Of a stretch of DNA of 64,000 nt, positions 9,857-18,560 are shown one piece after another. The DNA lies in the NCBI GenBank assembly GCA_963791295.1, contig CAWBRY010000003.1, forward strand, positions 248,001 to 312,000, read 5' to 3'. Each line of letters begins with the position of its first letter. Position 1 is the first letter of the stretch. The position numbers and the translations under genes were made by a program. Source of the stretch: CAWBRY01 sp963791295. GTDB taxonomy: Bacteria; Bacteroidota; Bacteroidia; Chitinophagales; Chitinophagaceae. The notes beneath the pieces are model-generated. The model saw only the letters and a program-made list of their open reading frames with translations. It made no database searches and was not told the DNA's origin.

Positions 9857-12031
9857 ATGAAATCGATTGAAAGGCGATCAGCACATTTCCTGATCATTCT
9901 TTCTTTCCTGTTTTTCTTGTCTGCCTGCCGTTCAGGTTCTGAAAGGAGCTACAGCGATTGGAAAGTGACCAGCGGTAGCAAGGAAGGCACACACTATTCT
10001 TCATTGGACCAAATCGATAGTAGTAATGTAACTGGACTAAAAATTGCGTGGGAATATCATTGCGGTGATGCGGATACCGCAAAGCATTCACAAATACAGT
10101 GTAATCCTATTATCATCAATGGGATTGCTTATGTTACTTCACCTCAGCTTCGGTTGATTGCCCTGGATGCAGGCAGCGGCAAGGAAAAATGGAAGTTTAA
10201 TCCGCAGACATCAGGAAAGGAAAAAGATGGACTCCACTTCGTTCTGAATAATAATCGGGGAGTTACTTACTGGGAAGATAAAAAAGAAAAGCGCATATTC
10301 TATACAGCGGGTTCTATGATCTATGCTCTTAACGCCGAAGATGGCACAATGCTCCGTTCCTTTGGAGATAGTGGACGGGTGGATTTGCATGAAGGCTTGG
10401 ATAGAGATGTAAAAGACTTATACGTAGCGGCTACTTCTCCAGGCATCATTTATAAAGATCTCTACATCCTTGGTTCGAGAGTTGACGAAGGTCCCTCCGC
10501 CGCGCCAGGTCATATTCGGGCTTACGATGTTCGCACTGGTAAATTGAAATGGATATTTCATACGATTCCTCATCCCGGTGAATTTGGTTATGATACCTGG
10601 GATGATCCCGAAGCCTGGAAACATATCGGGGGAGCCAATAGCTGGAGCGGTTTTACGCTGGATGAAAAAAGAGGGATATTATTCGCTCCCACCGGATCTG
10701 CTTCTTTTGATTTTTACGGAGGAAAGAGAAAGGGCAATAATTTATTTGCCAATAGTTTGTTGGCTTTGAATGCCGCTACCGGAGAGCGTATCTGGCATTT
10801 TCAAATCATACACCACGATGTATGGGACAAGGATCTCCCTACTCCGCCCGCCCTGGTTACTATACGTCAAGATGGAAAAGAAGTGGATGCTGTGGCACAA
10901 CCCACAAAAAATGGAATGGTTTATATATTTGAAAGAGAAACGGGCAAACCTGTCTATCCCATTGCCGAAGTGCCTGTAGATGCAAACTCGGAAATGCCTG
11001 GCGAAAAATTATCTTCTACTCAACCCATTCCTCAAATACCTAAGCCCTTTGTCCGGCAAACATTTACGGAAAATGATCTTAATACTTACCTGGCTGACAC
11101 TTCATTAGTAAGACTTAAAAAAGAATTACAAGGATACCGTTATGGAAATATGTTTATTCCACCCGGAAAACATACATCTGTCGTCTTTCCCGGCTATGAT
11201 GGGGGCGCAGAATGGGGCGGTCCATCATACGATCCCACTACTGGAGTCCTTTATATCAATGCTAATGAGATGGGTTGGTTGCTAACGTTGAAGGAAACAA
11301 AAGACAGGAATACGAATGAAAATTATTTGCAGGCAGGGCAACGCTTATATACGCAATATTGCATGGTCTGTCATGGTGAGGATCGAAAAGGCTCCGGCAA
11401 CTACCCGAGCATTATAGAGACAAAGAAAAAATATGGAGTGGATAGTTTAATGGAACTGATCAATAATGGAAGGAGGATGATGCCGGCCCAAAAACAATTG
11501 GATCATGAAGAAAAAATGGCCATTATCACTTTTGTGCTGGATATGAAAAAAGAACAACAGAAAAATTTTGTTCTTCCGCCGAAGCCGGTCGATAGCTTTC
11601 TCCATCTTCCGTTCACGACCACCGGGTATTATAAATTCCTCAGCCCCGAGGGATACCCTGCCATTTCTCCGCCCTGGGGTACTATATCGGCGATCAATTT
11701 AAATACGGGTGAGTATATATGGAAGACTACATTGGGTGAATACCCGGAGTTAAAAGCAAAAGGAGTTCCCCGGACCGGCACTGAAAATTATGGCGGATCT
11801 ATAGTGACGGCAGGAGGTCTTTTGTTTATTGCGGCAGCGAGGGATGGAAAAATAAGGGCGTTTAATAAATCTAACGGCAAATTATTGTGGGAATACGAAC
11901 TTCCGGCGCCGGGATTTGCAACGCCGGCGATGTATGAACTGAATGGAAAGCAATACCTGCTGATCGCCTGTGGCGGAGGCAAGCTGAACACGAGGTCCGG
12001 CGATTCATATGTAGCTTTTGCGCTGCCCTGA
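9857..12031 (+). CDS. PQQ-dependent dehydrogenase lipoprotein with cytochrome c domain
   Basis: The ATG at 9857 is preferred over the in-frame one at 9821 because it gives a lipoprotein signal with lipobox LSAC at Cys24 and avoids overlap with the previous gene. The product is 724 aa. Propeller repeats of the quinoprotein type are clear (VTSPQLRLIALDAGSGKEKW, SLLALNAATGERIWHFQ, WDKDLPTPPALV, GTISAINLNTGEYIWK). A heme c site, CMVCH at about residues 502-506, lies in an inserted cytochrome domain (RLYTQYCMVCHGEDRKGSG). The enzyme would oxidise a sugar or alcohol in the periplasm and pass electrons through its own heme. Membrane anchoring through Cys24 fits. The substrate is unknown; neighbours suggest a glycoside or sugar. 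Confidence 0.88.
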   Translation: MKSIERRSAHFLIILSFLFFLSACRSGSERSYSDWKVTSGSKEGTHYSSLDQIDSSNVTGLKIAWEYHCGDADTAKHSQIQCNPIIINGIAYVTSPQLRLIALDAGSGKEKWKFNPQTSGKEKDGLHFVLNNNRGVTYWEDKKEKRIFYTAGSMIYALNAEDGTMLRSFGDSGRVDLHEGLDRDVKDLYVAATSPGIIYKDLYILGSRVDEGPSAAPGHIRAYDVRTGKLKWIFHTIPHPGEFGYDTWDDPEAWKHIGGANSWSGFTLDEKRGILFAPTGSASFDFYGGKRKGNNLFANSLLALNAATGERIWHFQIIHHDVWDKDLPTPPALVTIRQDGKEVDAVAQPTKNGMVYIFERETGKPVYPIAEVPVDANSEMPGEKLSSTQPIPQIPKPFVRQTFTENDLNTYLADTSLVRLKKELQGYRYGNMFIPPGKHTSVVFPGYDGGAEWGGPSYDPTTGVLYINANEMGWLLTLKETKDRNTNENYLQAGQRLYTQYCMVCHGEDRKGSGNYPSIIETKKKYGVDSLMELINNGRRMMPAQKQLDHEEKMAIITFVLDMKKEQQKNFVLPPKPVDSFLHLPFTTTGYYKFLSPEGYPAISPPWGTISAINLNTGEYIWKTTLGEYPELKAKGVPRTGTENYGGSIVTAGGLLFIAAARDGKIRAFNKSNGKLLWEYELPAPGFATPAMYELNGKQYLLIACGGGKLNTRSGDSYVAFALP

Positions 12032-12098
12032 AATATTTAGCAGCCATTATTTATGGGTATCAAGTATATTTATCTACCCGATTTACGGGGCTCGGGCT

Positions 12099-12701
12099 AT
12101 GAAATTTTTATTGATCCTTCTTTCGTCGTTCTTCCTTTCATCCGGCTTTTATACGGCCGGTTTCAAATCTATTTTTAACGGAAAAGACCTCACCGGCTGG
12201 ACCATTCACGGTACGGAAAAATGGTATGTTGAAAATGGAGAGCTGGTTTGTGAAAGCGGGCCGGACAAAGAGTATGGATACCTGTCCACTGATAAATCCT
12301 ATAACAATTTTCTCCTTACACTGAATTTCAAATTGGAAGCCAATGGAAATAGCGGAGTATTTATCCGCTCCGGCATCGAAGGCACCAAGATCAGTGGATG
12401 GCAGGTTGAAGTGGCGCCTGCGGGTATGCATACGGGTGGGATCTATGAATCCTATGGCAGGGGTTGGTTAATACAGCCAAAACCCGAAGATGAAAAAATA
12501 TTAAAGCCGACAGAATGGAATAATATGCGCATCCGGATGATGGGCGATCAGTTGACTACCTGGTTAAATGGTAAATTGATCGTTGATCTGAAAGATGAAA
12601 AGATAGGAATGGGAAAAGGTTTTATTGCACTTCAAATTCATGATGGAGGAGGAATAAAAGTAAGATGGAAGGGAATTCGGATCAAGGAATTAAAGAATTA
12701 G
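12099..12701 (+). CDS. DUF1080 (3-keto-disaccharide hydrolase) family protein, secreted
   Basis: The start at 12099 gives a signal peptide (MKFLLILLSSFFLSSGFYTA); a longer frame from 12018 overlaps the upstream gene and has none. The product is 200 aa. The domain begins FKSIFNGKDLTGWTIHG and has SGVFIRSG and GWQVEVAP, classic for the concanavalin-like jelly-roll of DUF1080. Some members of this family cleave 3-keto-glycosides, acting after a Gfo/Idh/MocA 3-dehydrogenase. That agrees with two such oxidoreductases in the same group. Specificity is inferred only. Confidence 0.85.
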   Translation: MKFLLILLSSFFLSSGFYTAGFKSIFNGKDLTGWTIHGTEKWYVENGELVCESGPDKEYGYLSTDKSYNNFLLTLNFKLEANGNSGVFIRSGIEGTKISGWQVEVAPAGMHTGGIYESYGRGWLIQPKPEDEKILKPTEWNNMRIRMMGDQLTTWLNGKLIVDLKDEKIGMGKGFIALQIHDGGGIKVRWKGIRIKELKN

Positions 12702-12741
12702 GTCCCGCCTGTATGTTATCAAATAATTGTAAATTACTTTC

Positions 12742-14109
12742 ATGAAAAATCTTTCCGGGTCATCGCGTAGAAATTTCATTAAGAAACTAGCTGCTTCATC
12801 CGCTGCAGTTGCGGTTGGATCAAATGTCTTTGCCGGCCAGGAGAGACGCGATTATATTGAATTCCTTAAAAGGGAGTCCCGGAGTGTTAACGATAATATC
12901 AATATTGGATTGATCGGCGCCGGAGGAATGGGAACGCAGGATATGATTACGGCATTAAGTGTACCTGGAACCAAACTCGTAGCTGTATGCGATCTTTATG
13001 ACGGACGATTAAAGGATGCCAAGACGAAATGGGGCTCCGACCTGCTGGCTACACGCAGTTATAAGGAGTTATTAAATCGAAAGGATATCGATGCAGTGAT
13101 CGTCGCCACGCCTGATCATTGGCATCAGCAAATTTCCATCGATTCGATGAAGGCAGGGAAGCATGTTTATTGTGAGAAGCCTATGGTTCATTCTGTTGTT
13201 GAAGGTCCTGCCGTTATTCAAGCCCAAAAAGAAACAGGAAAGGTTTTCCAGGTGGGTAGCCAGGGAGTTTCTTCATTGGGAAATGAGAAGGCTAAAGAAT
13301 TGTTGAAGAGCGGCGCGATCGGCGATCTAAATTATGCGGAAGGATTTTGGGCGAGGCATTCTCCAACAGGCGCCTGGCAGTACCCTATCCCCGCAGATGC
13401 TTCAAAAGAAACGGTTGATTGGGACACTTTTGTCAGTAATACAACCAAACGGCCCTTCGACGCCACGCGGTTTTTCAGGTGGCGAAATTATTTGGATTAT
13501 GGAACCGCTATGTCGGGAGATCTGTTTGTCCACTTATTTTCGAGCTTACACTTTATCACCAATTCATTGGGCCCTAATAAAGTTTATGCTGCAGGCGGCC
13601 TTCGCTATTGGAAAGACGGGCGTGAAGTTCCGGATGTTTTACTAGGAACATTTGACTATCCTCAAAGCCAGGCTCATCCACCCTTCAATCTTTCCCTTCG
13701 TTGCAATTTCGTGGACGGGACAAGTGGCACTACCTATCTCAAATTAGTTGGCAGCGAAGGTTCGATGGATATTACCTGGGAGAGTGTGACATTGAAAAGG
13801 AACAAGACTTTTGAATCAGACGATCCTTTCTATATTGAGCAAATGAAAAAGGCGGGCACACCTGTTACCAATCGTAAGAAAATATTAGCTCCTGAAGAAT
13901 ATACATTCACTGCGGAAAAAGGTTACCTGGGTGGCCCTTACGATCATTTTGTCAGTTTCTTTAATGCCATTCGAACAGGGGGCAAGGTTGTAGAAGATGC
14001 AGTATTTGGATATCGGGCTGCAGCTCCTGCGCTTCTATGCAACGATAGTTATAATAAGGATACCGCTATCTTATGGAACCCTGAAAAAATGCAATTAGTA
14101 AATAAATAG
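12742..14109 (+). CDS. Gfo/Idh/MocA family oxidoreductase, Tat-exported
   Basis: 455 aa with a twin-arginine signal (SSRRNFIKKLAASSAAVAVG). The Rossmann motif is INIGLIGAGGMGTQD, the EKP motif is intact (HVYCEKPMVHSVVEG), and ATPDHWHQQ precedes it. The C-terminal domain includes FRWRNYLDYGTAMSGDLFVH and the LCNDSYN-type ending of the Tat-exported clade. Enzymes of this clade act in the periplasm, probably keeping a bound cofactor. Placement between two DUF1080 genes (40 bp and 12 bp gaps) supports a pair in which this enzyme forms a 3-keto-glycoside and the DUF1080 proteins cleave it. Confidence 0.88.
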   Translation: MKNLSGSSRRNFIKKLAASSAAVAVGSNVFAGQERRDYIEFLKRESRSVNDNINIGLIGAGGMGTQDMITALSVPGTKLVAVCDLYDGRLKDAKTKWGSDLLATRSYKELLNRKDIDAVIVATPDHWHQQISIDSMKAGKHVYCEKPMVHSVVEGPAVIQAQKETGKVFQVGSQGVSSLGNEKAKELLKSGAIGDLNYAEGFWARHSPTGAWQYPIPADASKETVDWDTFVSNTTKRPFDATRFFRWRNYLDYGTAMSGDLFVHLFSSLHFITNSLGPNKVYAAGGLRYWKDGREVPDVLLGTFDYPQSQAHPPFNLSLRCNFVDGTSGTTYLKLVGSEGSMDITWESVTLKRNKTFESDDPFYIEQMKKAGTPVTNRKKILAPEEYTFTAEKGYLGGPYDHFVSFFNAIRTGGKVVEDAVFGYRAAAPALLCNDSYNKDTAILWNPEKMQLVNK

Positions 14110-14121
14110 ATCAATATAAAT

Positions 14122-14877
14122 ATGAAATCACATACACTAAACCAAGCCGCTTTAATATTGTCTACTGCCATCCTGTTTTCATGCAATAGTTCCGGCTCTA
14201 ATGAAAAAGGAACAGCAGATACAACGGCTCAAACTAATGAGAAGAAAGAAACGGTGGGGGCTGCGCCTGAAAGTCTATTCGATGGTAAATCCCTGGCCGG
14301 CTGGCATGGATTCAACAAGACAGGCGAAGTAAAGAATTGGGCAATAGAAGATGGCGCGATGGTTTGCCTGGGCGCAGCGAAAGATGCTCATGGTGGAGAT
14401 GTCGTCTCTGATAAAGAATACGAAAATTTCGAATTGACCTGGGATTGGAAAATTTCAAAGGGTGGCAATAGCGGCGTGATGTATCATGTGGTGGAAAATG
14501 CCAAATATCAGGCGCCCTACGAAACGGGTCCGGAATACCAGGTGATTGATGATATCGATTTTCCGGATAAGTTGGAGGATTGGCAAAAAGCGGGAGCCGA
14601 CTATGGAATGTATGCAGCGAATGATAAAAAGAAACTCAAGGCAGTAGGAGACTGGAACAGCAGTAAGATCGTTTTCGACAAAGGCCATGTTGAGTACTGG
14701 CTGAATGGAGAAAAAGTTGTTGAGTTCCAGGCGTGGAGTGATGAATGGAATAAAAAGAAAGCAGAAGGCAAATGGAAGGATTATCCGGATTACGGCACTG
14801 CCAAAAAAGGAAGGATCGCTCTTCAGGATCATGGAAATAAGGCTTTCTATAAGAATATTATGATCAAAGAGCTTTAA
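14122..14877 (+). CDS. DUF1080 (3-keto-disaccharide hydrolase) family lipoprotein
   Basis: 251 aa with a lipoprotein signal (LSTAILFSCNSSG) and a Ser/Thr/Glu-rich tether before the domain. The domain starts PESLFDGKSLAGWHGF and has GGNSGVMYHV, YETGPEYQVIDD and a C-terminal RIALQDHGNKAFYKNI. It is a second, longer paralog of the protein encoded at 12.1 kb, differing in having a lipid anchor. It probably hydrolyses an oxidised glycoside at the periplasmic or outer-membrane face. It begins 12 bp after the Gfo/Idh/MocA gene, so co-transcription is likely. Confidence 0.87.
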   Translation: MKSHTLNQAALILSTAILFSCNSSGSNEKGTADTTAQTNEKKETVGAAPESLFDGKSLAGWHGFNKTGEVKNWAIEDGAMVCLGAAKDAHGGDVVSDKEYENFELTWDWKISKGGNSGVMYHVVENAKYQAPYETGPEYQVIDDIDFPDKLEDWQKAGADYGMYAANDKKKLKAVGDWNSSKIVFDKGHVEYWLNGEKVVEFQAWSDEWNKKKAEGKWKDYPDYGTAKKGRIALQDHGNKAFYKNIMIKEL

Positions 14878-15122
14878 CTTAAAATGGAGGGCATGCACAT
14901 ATGATGGAACCACCACAGGCATATTCCTACCGGCGGGTTGTTCAATAAAGCCCCGTGATGCTCCCCACATAGAGCTATAGGTGAGGATTACTCTTTCCCC
15001 TAATTGTCCCACCTGCTAACCCATATATACCTCTCCCTACCAGCCCTCGTGGATGCTTCACCAACGGGCATGGCTGACCGCTTTATTTACGGTTGTAATT
15101 TCTTGCCATAAAACTTCACTAT

Positions 15123-15530
15123 ATGAAACACTATCATATCATCTCCCGGATTGCCATCTACCTGTTATCTGTTGTATTGATCGTTTTCGGCATTTTCCAA
15201 TATATGAATCCACACGACATGATCATCTATGTGCCGACATTCTTACCTGGTGGAATCAAATGGGTCCAGGGAGTAGGTATTGCGCTGGTATTGGTTGGAC
15301 TCTCATTCCTGACCAATCGGTTTGTAAAATTTTTTAGCTACCTGCTCACGGGGCTTTTGCTCGTGTTTGTAGTGACGATCCATTTGCCTAACTATATGAA
15401 TGCAGGAGCAAAGGAGATGCGCCAGTTGGCATTGATCAATTTGCTGAAGGACACGGCCATTATGTGCTTCGCATTGCATATAGCTGCCGGCGCCCATAAT
15501 CAGCATATCCATTTCGAAAACAGTGATTGA
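15123..15530 (+). CDS. DoxX-like small membrane protein
   Basis: 135 aa with four hydrophobic segments, starting IISRIAIYLLSVVLIVFGIF and including FLPGGIKWVQGVGIALVLVG and the conserved loop ending LPNYM. The layout fits the DoxX/DUF4267-like family of four-helix membrane proteins. The function of this branch is unknown; some relatives belong to respiratory or thiosulfate-oxidising complexes. The 245 bp before it hold no gene that I can support. Confidence 0.6.
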   Translation: MKHYHIISRIAIYLLSVVLIVFGIFQYMNPHDMIIYVPTFLPGGIKWVQGVGIALVLVGLSFLTNRFVKFFSYLLTGLLLVFVVTIHLPNYMNAGAKEMRQLALINLLKDTAIMCFALHIAAGAHNQHIHFENSD

Positions 15531-15657
15531 TCTGTGCCTTCAATGCTTTGATTCTTATCCTTCGAGAATGTCTATTGTGCTGCAAACGGCCTCTGATGCT
15601 GTTCGTCGTTGAACGAAGCAGCAGTGTATTTCCTATCTTTATCTCCATAATAATTCT

Positions 15658-16041
15658 ATGAAAATCTTTAACCTTCTATTCTGCCTGGCTTTCATTGCAT
15701 TTGCCGCGTTGCAATACAATGATCCCGATCCATATTTATGGGTACCTATCTATCTCTATGCAGCCATCTTATGTTGGCTGGCATTCCGGGATCGATTTTA
15801 TCCAACTGCATATATTATAGGAATCGTTCTGTACACCATTTATGCCATCTATAAGATATTCGATAAGAATGGTGTCATAGATTGGTTAACAAAGCATCGT
15901 GCTGAAAATATTGCCGAAACCATGAAGGCCGAAAAGCCGTGGGTGGAAGAAACGCGCGAATTCTTCGGATTGGCAATTCTGATCATCGTATTGTTGATTA
16001 ATTATTTTTATGCGAGGCGACGCAGACGTTTTAAAATTTAA
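15658..16041 (+). CDS. TMEM220-like membrane protein
   Basis: 127 aa with four membrane segments. The start (MKIFNLLFCLAFIAFAALQ followed by YNDPDPYLWVPIY) is the hallmark of the transmembrane family 220, in which the QYNDPDP element is highly conserved. It ends with a basic tail (ARRRRRFKI). No molecular function is known. It stands 12 bp before the amidase ATG, so the two are likely co-transcribed. Confidence 0.8.
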   Translation: MKIFNLLFCLAFIAFAALQYNDPDPYLWVPIYLYAAILCWLAFRDRFYPTAYIIGIVLYTIYAIYKIFDKNGVIDWLTKHRAENIAETMKAEKPWVEETREFFGLAILIIVLLINYFYARRRRRFKI

Positions 16042-16053
16042 CTGTTTTTGATC

Positions 16054-17688
16054 ATGAACAGAAGAAAATTTATCAGGTCCGGCTCTGTGGCCAGTTTAGC
16101 TATCGGTTCTTTGGCGACCGTATCCTGCAACCAAACAAAGAATGAAGCAAATAAACCAACCGCCGTAAACGGTTCAACAGAATTTATGGATGATTTTGAA
16201 TTAAAGGAACTGACGATTGATCAGTTACAACAAAAAATGAAGGATGGCCAGTACACGTCAAGGTCCATCACCGACCGTTATTTGAAACGAATAGCGGACT
16301 TAGACAAGAATGGCCCTGCATTAAATTCCGTTATTGAATTAAACCCTGATGCCACCTCCATTGCGGATAAAATGGATGAGGAAAGAAAAGCAGGAAAGAT
16401 CCGCGGGCCGCTTCATGGCATCCCGGTACTGATAAAAGACAACATTGACACCGCCGATAAAATGATGACGACCGCAGGTTCGCTAGCATTGGTCGGAAAT
16501 ATTGCGAAAAAAGATGCCTTCATCGTCCAGCGCTTAAGAGAAGCAGGCGCCGTATTATTAGGAAAAACAAATCTTAGTGAATGGGCGAATTTTAGATCCA
16601 GCCGCTCCACCAGTGGTTGGAGCAGTCGCGGAGGGCAGACGAAAAATCCATGTATTCTTGACCGGAATCCCTGCGGTTCCAGTTCTGGATCGGGAGTAGC
16701 CGTCGCCGCTAATCTTTGTGCTGTTGCCATCGGCACGGAGACCGATGGGTCCGTCATTGCACCAGCATCATTTTGCGGCATCGTTGGTATGAAGCCAACC
16801 GTTGGTTTATTGAGCCGCAGCGGCATTATCCCTATTTCCAAAACGCAGGATACTGCCGGTCCGATGGCCCGCACAGTGAAGGAAGTAGCTCTGCTGCTTG
16901 GGGCATTGGTTGGGATCGATGATGAAGATCCGGTCACGAAAGAAAGTGATGGAAAATCAAAAAAAGATTATACCGTGTTACTCGATGCCAATGCATTGAA
17001 AGGGAAAAGGATCGGCGTTGAAAAATCCTTTTTGAAAGGGCACGAGGGGATGGTTGGATTGTACAAAGATGCGATTGATCTGATGAAGAACCAGGGTGCC
17101 ACGATTGTTGAGGTGGACCTGATGAAAAATACCTCCGATGCCGGCTCGGGAGAGTTTGCTGTTCTTCAATTTGAATTTAAGGATGGGCTCAACCGTTATT
17201 TGTCAGCATCGAATTCAAAAATGAAATCTCTCGCAGATGTCATTGCATTTAATAAACAAAATGAATCCACCGCGATGCCTTATTTCAAACAGGAAACATT
17301 GGAGAGTAGTGAAGGCAAAGGAGGACTCGATAGCCAGGAATACAAGGAAGCATTGGAAAAAACACTTAGCTGCCGAAAGATCATTGATGATATGATGAGT
17401 TCGGATAAGTTGGATGCGATTGCCGGAACCAGTATCGGCCTGGCTGATTGCATCGATCTGATCAACGGGGATTATGATACCGGTTTCTATTTTTGTCCGC
17501 CGGCAGCCATGGCAGGATATCCGCACATTACTGTGCCTATGGGCAGAGTGCATGAATTACCTGCCGGAATTTCATTTATCTCGGGAGCTTATCAAGAAGC
17601 TGAGTTGATCTCCATTGCTTATGCATTTGAGCAAGCTTCCAAAAAAAGAACGCCTCCAAAGTTCTTGAGCAGATTTCCTGTATCTTAA
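16054..17688 (+). CDS. Amidase-signature family amidase, exported
   Basis: The ATG at 16054 is chosen over an in-frame TTG two codons earlier. The product is 544 aa. The N-terminus combines a twin-arginine motif (MNRRKFIRSGSVASLAIG) with a possible lipobox (ATVSC), so it may be a Tat-exported lipoprotein. The Ser-cisSer-Lys triad is present: Lys in GIPVLIKDNIDTAD, Ser in the glycine-serine stretch CGSSSGSGVAVAA, and Ser in GTETDGSVIAPASF. It hydrolyses an amide bond; the substrate cannot be predicted. Relatives include aryl amidases and peptide amidases. Confidence 0.88.
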   Translation: MNRRKFIRSGSVASLAIGSLATVSCNQTKNEANKPTAVNGSTEFMDDFELKELTIDQLQQKMKDGQYTSRSITDRYLKRIADLDKNGPALNSVIELNPDATSIADKMDEERKAGKIRGPLHGIPVLIKDNIDTADKMMTTAGSLALVGNIAKKDAFIVQRLREAGAVLLGKTNLSEWANFRSSRSTSGWSSRGGQTKNPCILDRNPCGSSSGSGVAVAANLCAVAIGTETDGSVIAPASFCGIVGMKPTVGLLSRSGIIPISKTQDTAGPMARTVKEVALLLGALVGIDDEDPVTKESDGKSKKDYTVLLDANALKGKRIGVEKSFLKGHEGMVGLYKDAIDLMKNQGATIVEVDLMKNTSDAGSGEFAVLQFEFKDGLNRYLSASNSKMKSLADVIAFNKQNESTAMPYFKQETLESSEGKGGLDSQEYKEALEKTLSCRKIIDDMMSSDKLDAIAGTSIGLADCIDLINGDYDTGFYFCPPAAMAGYPHITVPMGRVHELPAGISFISGAYQEAELISIAYAFEQASKKRTPPKFLSRFPVS

Positions 17689-17704
17689 ATTTTACAGTAA
17701 AAGG

Positions 17705-18553
17705 ATGAAAAATATTCTTGTTCCTACCGATTTTTCCGACAATGCACTGAAAGCCGCTTTATATGCTGCTGAGATCGCAAAACGTAACGGCGCAACGGTT
17801 TCATTTTTACATTCTGTTCCTGTGGGAACTGAAAAATTGGAAGAACCATTACCGCTTTATGATAAGTACAAAAACCTGGTGTTGGAAGAGACAAAAGGAG
17901 AGCTGGAAAAATTCCGCAATAGCGTCACTTCCATTTATTCAACTATCAAGACAAATGTTATTATCAAGGACGGAGCGGTTGTCAACGATATCGTCGAATA
18001 CTCCGACAGTAACAAGAGTAGCCTGATCATTATGGGAACCAAAGGTGCAAGCGGCATCAAGGAAGCATTGATAGGAACCGTGGCCACCGATACCATCAGC
18101 CGTTCGCGTGTACCCGTTCTTGTTGTTCCTGGCGATTATGAGATGAAGGAGCCAGATGGGATCTTGTTTGCCACCCATCATTTCGAAGAAAAGAAAACGC
18201 TCTTATCCATTATCATAGAGCTCGCGCGGTTATTCGGTGCAACAATCCACGTGGTTGTATTTATTAACCTGGACACGGTTTATTCGGGTGAATTCACCGA
18301 ATACAATGAACGGTTAACGCAATATCTTGGCTTTCTCACCAAAACCTATCCGGATGTCAAGTTCAGGGGAGAGGTGATTGATGGAAAGGATTTTGAAAAT
18401 GCCATTGAGCTATATCATCTGCATCATGAAACGGATATGGCGGCGATGATCACCTATCCCAAAGGCTTTTGGGAAAAGGTTTTTCATAAAAGCGTTACGC
18501 GAAAGATGGCTTTCCACTCTACTACGCCGGTCCTGGCTATTCACTCTGCATAA
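17705..18553 (+). CDS. Tandem universal stress protein (UspA domains)
   Basis: 282 aa with two UspA folds. The first (residues about 1-145) begins MKNILVPTDFSDNALKAALY and has a complete ATP-binding signature: GTKG, nine residues, then GT (GTKGASGIKEALIGT). The second (about 150-282) lacks that signature near its end (AAMITYPKGFWEKVFHK), so only the first domain is likely to bind ATP. Such tandem proteins in Bacteroidota are cytosolic stress or starvation factors. It follows the amidase by 16 bp and ends 7 bp from the convergent oxidoreductase gene. Confidence 0.88.
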   Translation: MKNILVPTDFSDNALKAALYAAEIAKRNGATVSFLHSVPVGTEKLEEPLPLYDKYKNLVLEETKGELEKFRNSVTSIYSTIKTNVIIKDGAVVNDIVEYSDSNKSSLIIMGTKGASGIKEALIGTVATDTISRSRVPVLVVPGDYEMKEPDGILFATHHFEEKKTLLSIIIELARLFGATIHVVVFINLDTVYSGEFTEYNERLTQYLGFLTKTYPDVKFRGEVIDGKDFENAIELYHLHHETDMAAMITYPKGFWEKVFHKSVTRKMAFHSTTPVLAIHSA

Positions 18554-18560
18554 TCAATCG

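Noticed and set aside
14878..15122. 245-bp spacer, with a possible gene remnant
   Set aside because: No frame, promoter or hairpin is convincing, and no similarity to neighbours is visible.
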